Below, piece after piece: positions 10,601 through 22,200 of a DNA stretch of 64,000 bases. The DNA is from Tricholoma matsutake (taxonomy: Eukaryota > Basidiomycota > Agaricomycetes > Agaricales > Tricholomataceae): assembly GCA_026075535.2 (NCBI GenBank), contig AP026540.1, forward strand, positions 2,728,001 through 2,792,000. Reading direction: 5' to 3'. Position numbers and translations under genes: made by a program. Under the pieces are notes generated by a model. It did no database searches. It worked only from the letters and a program-made list of their open reading frames with translations, and had not been told where the DNA came from. Within the stretch, counting starts at the first letter, position 1. Every line of letters starts with the position of its first letter.

Positions 10601-11869
10601 CTACGGAAGAAGCTGGTGCAAAAATACCATGAAGGAGTAACCAGCAGACACCCAGGACAATGGCAGACAATGGAAATGATCAGGAGGGACTACTGGTGGC
10701 CAGGAATGATGACATACATTAAGAACTATGTTGCTGGATGTGCCACATGCCAGCAAATGAAGGTCAATACCCACCCGACAACACCCCCACTGCAACTGAT
10801 CAAATCCGAAGTGACAAGACCATTTGCGATGGTGACGACAGATTTCATAACTGACCTACCGGAGTCCAATGGTTATGATACACTCATGGTCGTGGTAGAC
10901 CATGGGCTTATGAAGGGGGTAATTTTTATCCCTTGCAGGAAAACTGTGGATGCACTGGGAGTGGCCATCCTCTACCTAGACAATGTCTACAAACGATTCG
11001 GCCTCCCAGACAAGATCATCTCTGACAGAGACCCACGATTTGCCTCACAGCTGTTCCAGGAGCTAGGAAGATTGCTCGGAATCAAGCTAGCGATGAGTAC
11101 GGCATACCACCCCCAGACCGATGGAGAGACAGAACAGGTGAACCAAGAAGTAGAAGTGTACCTGCAGATCTTCTGCTCGAACAACCAGGAGAATTGGAAA
11201 CACCTCCTCCTGACCGCGGAATTCATGCACAACCAGAGGACACACTCAGTACAGAGGAACTCCCCATTCTACCTCATGATGGGCTATGAGCCCAAGGCGA
11301 TCCCCCTCCCCTACCTAAAGACAAACATACCGGCCATAGAAAAGCGACTTGTCGCACTGCAACGGGCCCGAGACGAAGCAAAGGCAACACACGAGTTAGC
11401 CAGACAGATGATGGCGGAAAGGACGACAAGACACTTCACCCCGTTCAAAGAAGGAGACAGAGTGTGGCTAGAGGCGAAGAACCTCAGAACGACTCATGCA
11501 ACAAAGAAGCTCGCACTGAAAAGAGAAGGACCATTCACCATTGAAAAGGTCCTGAGCCCACTCTCCTACCAACTGAGGTTGCCAGAAGAGTGGAAAATAC
11601 ACCCGGTGTTCCACGCGGCACTCCTTTCCCCGTATAAAGAAACCAAGACACATGGACCAAACTTCCCAGAACCACCGCCCAACCTGATAGAAGGCGAATC
11701 GGAGTATGAAGTGGAAGCGATCATCGGACACAAGAAGAAAGGAAAGACCATGCACTTCCTAGTGAAGTGGGTCGGATACCTGACCTCGGAGAACTCATGG
11801 GAGCCCAAGGGAAACCTGAAACATGCCAAGACAATCCTAGGGGCATATAAACAGCGACGACAGCTGTAA
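7661..11869 (+). pseudogene. Family 2 pol, copy C: protease, RT, RNase H, integrase, chromodomain
   Basis: Order: protease (LLNSGAGG, where copy D has LLDSGVGG, so the catalytic Asp is lost here), a charged linker, RT ([22 protein letters not shown]), RNase H (ESDASKHATG, SDHKNLTYF), integrase zinc finger, core (DFITDL, SDRDPRF, DGETEQVNQE) and chromodomain (FLVKWVGYLTSENSWEP, ending at 11869). Stops are TGA at 8993, 9236 and 10568; the first two face CGA in copy D and the third is shared. It lies in the -1 frame to gag. The integrase-chromodomain part is open from 10616 to 11869. Confidence 0.93.
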
Positions 11870-11925
11870 AACCCCCAAGACCAAGACACCCACCAAACTA
11901 ACCACAGAAAACTCCCCACCTATCC

Positions 11926-12549
11926 ATGGCAGAACAGACACCCATAATACCCCCCAAACAATGATTCACCAAACAATTCTTATGAAACCCAGCAAATGCT
12001 GAAACCCTCCACACCCACCTTGCCCATGACCCCTCAAAATACCACCTTGCAAGAATGTGTTTCTACTACTGAAGCACAACTGATCGAATGAAACGCAACC
12101 TGGAAGAAGCAATGAACGACGCTGACACCCTCGGAATTGAACAAGTGATCCAAGACATGGCTATGCCACGGTCAGACAGACAGAAGGCGGTTGAAAGAAA
12201 CCCTCACACCCCCATAGATCAAAACAGACAATGACTGACCTCGCCCTCACCTTACAACGGGCAGAAAAACAAAAACAAACCACAAACTGCCTCTGGAAAC
12301 GCCTCCCCCTCTACGAGCAACCAGACGACCCAACCTTTAGAGATCATTGACCTCATGACACCCAAACCCAAACCACGGTCGACCCAGCCACCTTGGTCCC
12401 CTCCCCACATGAGGAACGCCAGATGCTTCATCTGCCACCAGATCGGGCACTTCGGCCTGATCTGCCAAAAACATATCTGCAAGCACTGCAAGCAACAAGG
12501 CCCTGGACATTACAGCCCCGACTGCCCAATGAGGCAGCAGAAAGAATGA
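11926..12549 (+). pseudogene. Third ORF of copy C with two zinc knuckles
   Basis: One frame runs 208 codons from the ATG at 11926 to the TGA at 12547 with no frameshift. It is interrupted only by TGA at 11962, 11983, 12070 and 12232, with no TAA or TAG. That is the pattern of a real ORF that later lost CGA codons. The C-terminus has two Cys/His fingers: CFICHQIGHFGLIC (CX2CX4HX4C) and CKHCKQQGPGHYSPDC (CX2CX6HX4C). It lies between the chromodomain and the 3' LTR, where many retroelements carry an extra gene. A nucleic-acid-binding accessory role is inferred. Copy D has an unrelated ORF here. Confidence 0.65.
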
Positions 12550-12705
12550 GAGGAGGAGCAAAGGCGATGGGATTTCCTTGAATCAGGGTACGATAATTTT
12601 GATGATGACGCAATGGGAAATATGACCGGAGAACCATGCAGGAGAACCTAGGGGGGAGCAGATAGTAATTCGAAGTCAGTGACTTCAAAGATAGAAGGGA
12701 GGTGA

Positions 12706-13311
12706 TGTTACGATTTGTTATCTGGACCCGCAAGACCGGGCACTTCATTTTTCTGTTCGACTCGACTCACTTCCGACAGGAGACACCTTGACGCATGGTG
12801 ACTCCATGCACCCGAATCCACTCCCACACACACTGTGGTATGACAACCCCTTTACATGAGGTCCGTGACATTGGACACCTCATGCGAGGCATGAGGCCTA
12901 TTGTTTCTATTGTTCTTGTCTATATTTACCTGATAAGCATCTCACTTTCCGATTGGATGATAGATAGTCCTGGAACAGTATATAAGCTGTAGCTACACTC
13001 TGTGTATTCTCCAGCTTGACCTAATTCAAATAACGGTCTTAGACTCAACCAGAACACTCGACAGCTTAGGAAGCCCCTAGCTGTGATAACTCGAACTCGA
13101 CAGTTGGAAAGCCTCCAACTGTGATACACAAACTGACGGTCTACTCAGAAAGCCTCTGAGTACAGATAGCCGTATCGGCTTAGGAAGCACCAAGTCCCGA
13201 ACAGAACCCGATACAGTAAGAAAGCCTCTTACTGCAAGAACTGATACAGTTGGAAAGCCTCCAACTGCAACATATGAAGACTAGGCTGAGTTGAGACCTA
13301 TAGTCTTAACA
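12706..13311 (+). repeat. 3' LTR of copy C (606 bp)
   Basis: It starts TGTTACGATTTG and ends AGTCTTAACA, and is followed by the GCATT duplication. It is about 100 bp shorter than the 5' LTR because one CCTCATGC/GCATGAGG segment is missing. It keeps the TATA box and all six stem-loops. The purine-rich stretch AAGATAGAAGGGAGG just before it is the likely polypurine tract. Confidence 0.95.
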
Positions 13312-14099
13312 GCATTAAACACCACATTTGTGAGTCGGTTCTCGTCACAGAGTGAAGCAGCTTCATACCAAGCAAGGATATCATCGTCCGCTGGGCGCCC
13401 TTCCAACATCTGTGCAATCTGGTCCTGAATTTCTTGGTTGAGCCCCTGTTGGAACTTCACCACCACTGGTAACCCACTTCCATATCCTGCCATGTCCACC
13501 AAATCCTTGAACTCATTGATATAGTCGTCCACGGATCGACGTCCCTGGTGGTAAGCAGATGACTCAAGTCATGTCACTGCTCGGTGTCATTCATTGAGGG
13601 GGCAGAAGTGGCATACGAACTCAGCTCGAAAGTCACCCCAAGTGGAGAAAGGTAGAGAACCGAGTTCTTTAGTTTGACATAGGATACGGTCTACATAGAG
13701 ATAGGCGCATTCAGATTTCATGTATGTGAAGGCCCAATAAATTTTTGCAGCCTCATTGATGAATTTATGCGACTGGAGACTAATGTATAACTCACAGGAA
13801 TTAAGGAATGCACGTCCCTGCACATGTGCACCATTAAATTTGGCGGGGGGGGACAGTTTGATCTGGGCGCATTCCTTAGTGGACGTGTTTGGCAAAACAT
13901 CGTTGTTGGGTGCGCTTGGAGTCGTAAAGGGGGAACTATTGGTCGTAGGGTTAGCCTGGAGGGTCCTGACGAAGTTTTCAATCGTAGATTTAAGCGAGTC
14001 GATTTGCACGCGCATTCCAGAAACGTCGCTTTCAAGCGCATCGAAGCGTTCTGATGCATCCATGTTGCTAGGGAGCACATTTGGCGAAAATGGCGGCAT
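13312..14099 (-). pseudogene. Family 1 gag, copy A, N-terminal part
   Basis: The ATG at 14099 (MPPFSPNVLPSNMD) starts a gag matching copy B: a coiled N-terminus (LKSTIENFVRTLQ) and then the gag core (YMKSECAYLYVDRI, WGDFRAEFVCHF). Stops between 13533 and 13590 replace arginine codons of copy B. The frame is cut at 13312 by copy C and resumes at 5819. The 130-bp leader (14100-14229) holds the primer site at 14218-14227. Confidence 0.9.
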
Positions 14100-14229
14100 A
14101 ATAAAGGCGAGATTATCTGGAACGGTGTGTAGAGACTCTGTGGAGCTTTGGGAAGCGTCGTCCAGTCCGTACCTGCCTATCTTGGGCAGCGTGTTCGCGA
14201 TTTTTGGGCCTTAGGGGAGAGTTTTCTAC

Positions 14230-14595
14230 TGTAAGGGCAACCTAAGCCTCTAGCAAAGGGAAATCCAAAGAGAAAACTCTAAGGATCCCCTTGCTGATGC
14301 CCAGTATATGTGAAGACGACAAAAATCAAATATAACCTAAAAATAGAAAAAGGTGGAGATAGGCGGATCAAGGCCACCGAATGACATCATACCAAGGGGT
14401 ATGTGTCGGAAGGGGTACTCCGCCTCTAAATATAAAAGTGTCAACATGTACAAACATGATAGCAAGGGAAAATTAGTAATAAAATCCGGAAAAATCATAG
14501 AAAATGAAGAATAGAAGGAAATGAGGTGGGGAAAAATATAGGACGAACATAAAAAATAGGAAAAACACACAGGGCACCCCCCTAGTCCCCTTACA
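14230..14595 (-). repeat. 5' LTR of copy A (366 bp)
   Basis: On the minus strand it runs TGTAAGGGG..CCCTTACA. It has lost one of two TTTCCCTTTGCTAG repeats and the roughly 52 bp between them, compared with the 3' LTR. The self-primer site AGAAAACTCT (minus strand, 14227-14218) begins 2 bp beyond its end. Confidence 0.95.
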
Positions 14596-17406
14596 GCTCT
14601 CATGATTGCCAGCATCTCTTGTTCATGCACTGGGTAGTTGCACTCCGCACTGTTCATCTGCCGGCTCTCAAACGCAACAGGCCGAGCCGCTTCCCAAGTC
14701 TCGCCAAAGGATAGAATGGCACCCGTCCTCCTCTTGCTTGCGTCGCATGTCACGAAGATTTTGTTACTACTGGGGTTCTCATGATCAATTGTTGTCAAAC
14801 AATCTCTCCCAATGACAAGTCATTTTATGTTATTGAACGCTGCTTGGTGGTTAGCTGTCCATGTTGGGAAGTTGCTGTTATGTTCCTTTCGAGTGAGTGG
14901 TGTGAGTATGGTGGTGTACTCGGCTAATGTGGGGAGGAATGATGCGATGTAACAGACTAGACCGAGAAACTGTCGAACATGCTTTGCAGATTTGGGCGCT
15001 GGCCAGTTGAGAATATGGAGTACTTTGGATTGGTCTGCCTCGATGCCCCGTGCTGAGATGTGATGCCCCAGAAAGTCTAGTTCTGTTGTAAAAAGCATGG
15101 ATTTCTTTAGTGAACAATATAGTTTGGCTTTGCGAAGGGCCTCGAGTACTAGAGTCACGTTTGTCTTGTGTTCCTCAAGAGTATTGGACCAGATGATCAC
15201 GTTGTCAAGATATATGTGGCATATTTTCCCAATCAGATCTTTAAGAGCCAGTGTAACATGCCTCTGATGTGTTGTGGGAGAATTGTGCATGCCCATCGGC
15301 ATCACGACCCACTCCCATAGACCAAATGGAGTAAGTGTTGCAGTGTACTTTATGTCATCTGGGTGCACAAGCGTCTGGAAAAATGAATTCATCATATCTA
15401 TCTTCCCCCAGATTTTGCCTTTAGCGCAGTCTGCCAGAATGTCATCGATTCGCGGGAGGGGGTAGTTATCGGGAACAGTCAATCAGTTCAAGTGACGATA
15501 GTTGTTCACCCAATGCAGGAGAACCGTCAGATCTGCTTTTGGTATTATGAAGGAGGGTGACGTGTATGGGGATAAAGATGGGCAGATCCTGCCTGCCGCC
15601 ACATGCTGATCAATTAGTGTTTTCCACCCAGTTCGATATTTCTGTGGACAGCCATAAGCACACGATACAGATACGGGAGCTCCAGGGAGTAGGTGGATAC
15701 GGTGGTAAATGTCTCTTGGCAGGTCTTTGACATGCGGTATGTCGGATGGGAATCAGTCGACAAACGTGGTTTTTATTTGCTGGTCTAGTTTACGCAGTGT
15801 TGCTTCTCCTGCCAATTGTGCAATCCGAGTTTTGATGGTCGCCACGATGTCAGGTGGCCCAGTTGTAAATTGTGTCATATCAAAGCGGTGGACATTTTCA
15901 TCAAAGAGGGCCATCAATTCCATGTGAACAAGAATTCTGGTTTTCCTGGTGCTTCGTTGGCCTTCCTTAATTTGGTGGGCTTCAAGCTTACGACATTGAG
16001 ATGGTGTTTTTGTAATAGTCCGTTGATGTAGTTTTGGGTCGGGGGGGTTGAGTAAATTGTAGCCAGATTCTTTCGCAACAGCAGTCCAAAGTTCAGCATC
16101 TACAACAATTTTATTTTTCATGAGAAAGTCAAGGCCCAGTATTAAGTCATTGTGGAGTTCAGGGCAGATAATAGCGTTGATAACACAGGAGTGCCAGAGG
16201 GCATCTGGTGATTGGATTGATAATCTACAATATTGAGTCAAAACAAGAGGAGTCGATGTGTTGTTGGACTTCGTGAATGCACCGGAAACTGAGAGAGGCT
16301 TGAAGAGGGGTTTTGCAGTGAGGCACAGAATTTCGGCGAGATGGCTAGAAATCAAGACTGGAGACGAGCCATGATCAATTAGTGCTTCAACAGGGGTAGG
16401 GGCACAAGTGGCAGGGGCGTCAATACAACACATCCAATGAAGATGTTGTGGGAGAGTAAAAGGTGAAGTTACATACTCGTCAACTTTGTTCACATCCATG
16501 AAATCATCTGAATCTCCGTTGCTCTCACTGTCCTCGAACACAGCATCAGCTTCGAAGATAGCGGTGACCGTGGTGCTTGTTGTCTGCGATGCCGCCTGTA
16601 TCTTGTCGTATGCGGCCTTCCTTTGGCAGCAAACATGGCCATCACCTTCTTGCAGTCCTCGAGGGTTGGGCGGGGGTTGGTGCAGTTGCGTCCGAGGTGT
16701 CCCGCATAGAAGACTCGGCATTTGTAGCATCCCATATGTTGCCTTAGCAGCGTCTTCTCGTCATCAGTCAGGGGTTTAAGAGGGGTGGTGTATGTGATGG
16801 CTGGGGTACTGGTGGAGCTTTCGATGTTGGGCGCAGATGAGTCACGCAAAACATTACTTGCTTTTGCTGCGCTGGATACCCAACCTGCACGGCTTGCCTG
16901 CAAATCTTGTTCCAAAAGCTGTAAACGTTCCATCCATTCTTCGAAATCGGTGATAGCGTCCAGGGTGCCCTTTGTTGCACTGGGAGCTGTCCCGTTATTG
17001 GCCTTGTAGAGGCATTTCATGCCGTCTGAGAGTCGGGGAATGAGATGCAGTCTGAAACGATCATCAGGGATGTGGTAAGCCGATTTAGCAGTGCCCAGTT
17101 CATCGTTAGCATTCCAGACAGAGTTGACCCAGGTCAGGAAATCTGTGGACCCTTGAGGTACGATCTGGTCCTGCACAAGTTCATCTTCCCAAGAACATGG
17201 GAGGAACTTTTTCTTGAGGGTGATGAGGAATTCTGGGAACAAGAGAGCAACAAGGCGAGCCTCCTCAGCATTGATCCACGATTGTACCGCCGTGGATTCA
17301 AAGTTGTAGATAATTTTTTTTACATGATCATTGGCAGGAACGTCTTTTACGGAGAAGTAGTGGCGGCACGCAGTATCAAACTGACGAAGTACTTTGATAG
17401 TCAGGC
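14596..17406 (-). pseudogene. Family 3 gag (most), protease and reverse transcriptase
   Basis: From 17406 down: gag core (FPEFLITLKKKFLPCSWEDE), a zinc knuckle near 16715 with spacing CX2CX6HX4C (CYKCRVFYAGHLGRNC), a protease-like region (ALIDHGSSPVLI, with DHG instead of DSG), RT (VPDNYPLPRIDDIL, then YLDN in place of YLDD) and the start of RNase H (VTCDASKRRTG, EQEMLAIMRA). Stops lie near 15750, 15480 and 14817, and there is a frame change near 16630. Before copies A and D inserted it was continuous with 24845-25132 and 1-1150. Confidence 0.88.
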
Positions 17407-18149
17407 TGTTATGATTTGTCTACAGGAACCCACAAGTATGGGCAGTTCATTTTTTCTTATTCAACTCGACTCTCTTCCAATAGAAGACACCTTGATGCAT
17501 GGTGACTCCATACACCCGAGCCCACTCCCACATGCACCGTGGTATGACAACCCCCTTTACATGAGGTCCGGGACATCGGATCCTTGACATCGGACACCTC
17601 ATGCTACGCATGAGGCTATTCTCTTATTGTTCTCTGATAATGCTGCACCGCAGCACTCCTTGACATCGGACGCCTCATGCAAGGCATGAGGCCTATTGTC
17701 TCTATTGTTCTTGTCTATATTTACCTGATAAGCATCTCACTTTCTGATTGGACGATAGGTAGTCCTAGAACAGTATATAAGCTGTAGCTACACTCTGTGT
17801 ATTCTCCAGCTTGACCTAATTCAACCAACGGTCTTAGACTCAACCAGAACACTCGACAACTAAGGAAGTCCCTTAGTTGTGATACACTCGAACTCGACAG
17901 CTTAGGAAGCCCCTAGCTGTGATAACCCAAACTCGACAGTTGGAAAGCCTCCAACTGTGATACACAAACCGACGGTCTACTCAGAAAGCCTCTGAGTACA
18001 GAAAGCCGTGACAACTTGAGGAAGTACCCAAGTGAAGGCAGGAAGCCCGATACACTAGGAAAGTCTCCTAGTGCGATACGAGACAGTTGGAAAGCCCCCA
18101 ACTGTAACACACGAAGCCAAGGCTGAGTTAAAGACCTATAGTCTTAACA
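17407..18149 (+). repeat. 5' LTR of copy D (743 bp)
   Basis: TGTTATGATTTG..AGTCTTAACA. TATATAA is at 17774-17780 and the self-primer 11-mer CAGCTTGACCT at 17807-17817, 33 bp on, as in copy C. It has one more stem-loop than copy C. Confidence 0.95.
17856..18104 (+). other. Array of seven stem-loops with a shared loop (copy D 5' LTR)
   Basis: Hairpins lie at 17856-17880, 17897-17920, 17936-17958, 17978-17998, 18014-18033, 18053-18073 and 18084-18104. New stem pairs relative to copy C include CACTAGG with CCTAGTG (loop AAAGTCT) and ACAACTAAGG with CCTTAGTTGT. Stems change on both sides while the loop stays close to AAAGYCT. The same array is in the 3' LTR (about 24551-24800). Confidence 0.8.
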
Positions 18150-18151
18150 AA

Positions 18152-18162
18152 AGGTCAAGCTG
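18152..18162 (+). other. Primer binding site of copy D (self-priming type)
   Basis: AGGTCAAGCTG begins 2 bp after the LTR and is complementary to CAGCTTGACCT at 17807-17817, as in copy C. Confidence 0.7.
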
Positions 18163-18439
18163 ATCTACAAAGTCCACCTACCTAGGTGCAGACACAACGT
18201 CTTTCAGACAAAGCCCAGACAGACCTCCGACAGGAGCATTGACATCAGGGAGAACCTTGTGGTATAGATACCAAGGTCGACTAGTACGATACTCAGAACC
18301 AGCACAAAAGTGGTTCTCGAAGTGAACAGAAGATGAGGAACCAAGATACCTCACTGAAGAAGACTTCAGACCGACAAGCAAAGAAGATACCCCAGAACGA
18401 GACCCATTCTCCTTATCCAACGACGACATCCCCGATAAC

Positions 18440-19291
18440 ATGTCTACTGAACCCACCGCATCGAACAAGGAGATTAGAATCCAAACCCCCTCTGACTTCA
18501 CAGGGGACCGAACTAGAACTGCAAAGTTCTTACAAGAAGTGAAACTCTATCTGAGAGTAAACCACAGAATCTATGACACAGATGAAAAGAAAATCATCTT
18601 CGCATTGTCATTTATGAATGGAGGAACCACTGTGCCCTGGGCACAGACATGGGCAGAAAAGGAAGACCTAGGGACATGGTCAACCTTTGAAATGGCGCTC
18701 AAAGTAGCGTTCACCCCGATCGATGAAGCTGGCAGAGCCAGAACCGAAATGAAAACACTGAAGCAGGGACAGGACCTGGAGGATTACATTGTGCAATTCT
18801 GAATCCTGCGAGAAAAGGCAGGGATCAATGACGATACTGCCCTGATCAAACTCTTCATGGACAGGTTAAACCCCAAGCTCCTTGAAAGAGTATTCAACAT
18901 GGAAACGATCCCCACAACCCTTGAGGGGATGATCAACACTGCCTCCAAATACGACGGACAATGGAGGAGAGCAAAAGCGATAACTGGGAAATTACAGGAG
19001 AGCTGGGCAAAGAGGCCCGTGAACTCAAAACCAAAAGAAACCCCACTAGAAATCAACCGACTCTCTGACCAGGAGAGGGTCGAACACATGAAGAAGGGGC
19101 TATGCTTTGTGTGCCACCAACCCGGGCACAGAGCAACCAAACACAAGAAAGGGGAAACGAGAACCGAGAACCGGTCATTCCCAAAGAAGAAAGGTGAAGA
19201 AGCCTACTCGAAGATCCAAGCAATCATAAAGGACCTCGATGAAGAAGACAGGACGAGGGCTCTCGCCGCAATAGAGGATGAGGGTTTTTAA
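18440..19291 (+). pseudogene. Gag of copy D
   Basis: It is the same length (284 codons with stop) and layout as the copy C gag, with knuckle CFVCHQPGHRATKH. A single TGA at 18800 replaces the CGA of copy C in 'QFRILREKAG', splitting the frame. It ends in TAA at 19289 next to the frameshift heptamer. Confidence 0.9.
19282..19288 (+). promoter_or_regulatory. Predicted -1 ribosomal frameshift site, copy D
   Basis: GGGTTTT in the same register before the gag TAA as in copy C. The -1 reading continues TTA AAG AGG into the pol frame at 19309. Confidence 0.6.
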
Positions 19292-22200
19292 AGAGGTGGC
19301 CTGCCTCGATGCCAGGTACCACCAAACTTTCCGTTAGCTCTGTACTACTAGCCACTTTGAAGAATCAATCTATGCATCTAGATGTCAAAGTGCTAGGAGC
19401 AGATGGGAGGAAAGTCATCGAAACCGAAGCCCTACTTGACTCAGGAGTGGGAGGAGTATTCATGAGCCACGAATTCGCAGAGGAAAACAGACTCAGACTG
19501 CACCCCCTGGAAAGAATCATCAAAGTAAAGAACGTGGATGGAACCCCAAACAAGAAAGGGGAAATCTCCCAATATGCCAGGGGACTGCTAACGATCAATG
19601 GGCAAACATTCCTGACAACCTTCCTGATCACGGGATTAGGAGGAGAAGCAATCATCTTGGGCCTGCCATGGCTCAGGAAGATTAACCCTGTGATCAACTG
19701 GAGGACCAGAACCTTCCAGTTCAGGGCAAAGAACGAGGGTCACACAGAACTCTCACATGGGAAAGGAAGAACCCTCATCGGGAGGGTGCAAACCGAGAAA
19801 CCCAACGAAGGGTGCCTATCAAGGTGCCAGAAGGGAACCAAGGAAAAGGAGAACCCCTTCAACATGACAAAAGAAGAACGACAGGCATGGTGCCGAAGAA
19901 TAGTCGCCAGAGAAAAAGAAAAGATCGATCTCAAAATAAAGACGAGAGAAGAGCAACAGTCACAATTCAAGAGGCTAGCTGCCAGGGAAAGAGAAAGACT
20001 CCTTTCCAAGACAAAGACACCAATGAAAGAAGAACAGCTTGAGCAATGCTGAAGAATCGTCACCAAAGCAAAGGTGATGGGAGGAGCCCTCCACACCGAA
20101 CCAAAAAGAAACAGAATGCCCACCGAGACCAGAAGGGCGACGATAGAAGAAGTGAATGACGAAGAGATTGCAGTTACAACTCTTCAGGATGTGAGCCCAT
20201 TGGGCCACAGGATGAAGAAAGCACTGGGAAGGAAAACCCAGCACTGGCAAACCACAAACAGGCAACGGAACAGACAACAGGACAACCAGAGGAGACACCC
20301 ATGCAAGGGATCATGGACAACAAACTACTAATTGCCTACATCCAAGGGGAACCCGTCATTGGCATTTTTGAACCAAGGAAAACCTCGCTGACAGAAGAGT
20401 ACGACGAGCCAAGATACTCATACTCCCAATCAACGAAGAAGATCTCCCGACTCATAAAGGCAAAAGGAACACCGCAATACGTCTATGGGCAGAATGTCTG
20501 GATTAGGGCAAAGACATCAGTCTCACAGCACCTGACGCATCAAAAGGAAGGAGACCCGGAACAGAAGACCCTGGACGAACTACTCCCAGAGCAATACAAA
20601 GAGTACCGATGGATATTTGAGAAGGAAGCATCGGAAAGATTCCCAGAACCAAGACCCTGGGATCACGTGATAGACCTCAAATCAGACTTTATGGCAAAGG
20701 ATTGCAAGGTATACCCACTGTCACCAGCAGAACAAAAGAAACTCGACGAGTTTCTCGACGAAAGCCTGCAGAAAGGATACATCCGACCATCAAAATCGCC
20801 CATGGCGTCACCATTCTTCTTCATTGCAAAGAAGGACTCGGATGCGCTACGACCCTGCCAAGATTACAGGTACTTGAATAACGGAACGATCAAGAACACC
20901 TACCCGCTGCCGCTGGTAGGGGACCTGTTGGACAAACTAAGAGGGGTGAAATGGTTTACAAAATTGGACATCCGATGGGGATATCACAACGTCAGAATCA
21001 AAGATGGAGATCAATGGAAGGCAGCCTTCAAGACAAATCGGGGGCTGTTTGAACCAATGGTGATGTTCTTCGGATTATGCAACTCACCGGCGACTTTCCA
21101 GGCAATGATGAATGAGATATTCCGCGACATGATCAGAGAAGGATGGCTCGTGATTTACATGGACAACATCCTGATATTCTCCAAGGATCAGAATGAACAC
21201 CAGGAAAGGACAAAGAGAGTACTGCAAAGACTGGCGGAAAACAACTTATACCTGAAGCCGGAGAAATGCAAGTTTGACGTCCATGAAGTGGAATTCTTGG
21301 GTCTAATCATCCGACCCAATGAAATTGCCATGGACAACACGAAACTGGCAGGTATACAGGATTGGCCTACCCCAACTAACGTAAAAGCAGTCAGATCCTT
21401 CCTGGGATTTGGGAATTTCTACAGGAAATTCATTGAGACAAGCAGACCGCTTAATGAACTAACAAAGAAAAACAAGATGTTTGACTGGACAACTGAATGC
21501 AAAAAAGCTTTTCAGACACTGAAAAAGAAATTTGCAGAAGCACCGGTACTGCTGATGCCAGATCCAACAAGACCATTCACAATTGAATCAGACGCCTCAA
21601 AACACGCAACAGGAGTGCTGAGACAAAGAGACATGAATGGAGATTGGCACCCATGTGGATATATATTGCATGCACTGACACCAATGGAACGAAACTATGA
21701 AATCTATGACAGGGAACTACTTGCGATAGTATGATCGCTAGAAACCTGGAGGCACTACCTGATGGGTTCAGATCACCCGGTAGTAATTCTCTCGGATCAC
21801 AAGAACCTGACATATTTCTGAACGGCACAGAAACTGAACAGGAGACAGGCAAGATGGAGCTTATTCTTGTCAGAATTCGAATTACAGCTTGTTCATGTGC
21901 CCGGATCTCAAATGGTGCAAAGTGATGCTTTATCACAAAGGGCCGACCACGTACTGGAAGAAGACAACGACAATGAAGATATCACGATGTTACCAGAGAC
22001 AGTATTCATGAAATTCATTGACACTGAACTACATGACCTCCTTGTGGGGAGCATCATGAAAGACGACCTGGTGAAGAGCGTGATTGAGGTGCTAAAGACC
22101 AAAGGAGCACCACCGATAAAGTCGGCATTGGAAGACTGGAAGATTGAGGACAGCCTCCTATTCTTCTGAAATCGATGCTATGTCCCTGACAGCAGGGACA

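Larger units (their letters stand above)
5820..13311 (+). mobile_element. Ty3/gypsy chromovirus copy C (family 2)
   Basis: LTRs at 5820-6528 and 12706-13311 begin TGTTACGATTTG and end AGTCTTAACA. The 5-bp duplication GCATT lies at 5815-5819 and 13312-13316, inside the gag of copy A. Internal order: primer site, leader, gag, frameshift site, protease-RT-RNase H-integrase-chromodomain, then a third ORF with zinc knuckles. Pol carries three in-frame TGA codons and ORF3 four, so this copy is not autonomous. Copy D (17407-24844) is its close relative. Confidence 0.95.
1151..14595 (-). mobile_element. Ty3/gypsy chromovirus copy A (family 1), interrupted by copy C
   Basis: LTRs at 1151-1568 and 14230-14595 have inverted ends TGTAAGGG..CCCTTACA. 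The 5-bp duplication GCTCT flanks it at 1146-1150 and 14596-14600. Gag and pol on the minus strand match copy B (43336-49382) along their length. Without copy C and its duplicated 5 bp the element is about 5.95 kb. It inserted into the RNase H region of family 3. Its coding region has many stops, so it is inactive. Confidence 0.95.

Noticed and set aside
11926..12549. ORF3 of copy C as an envelope gene
   Set aside because: No signal peptide or membrane segment; two zinc fingers point to nucleic-acid binding.
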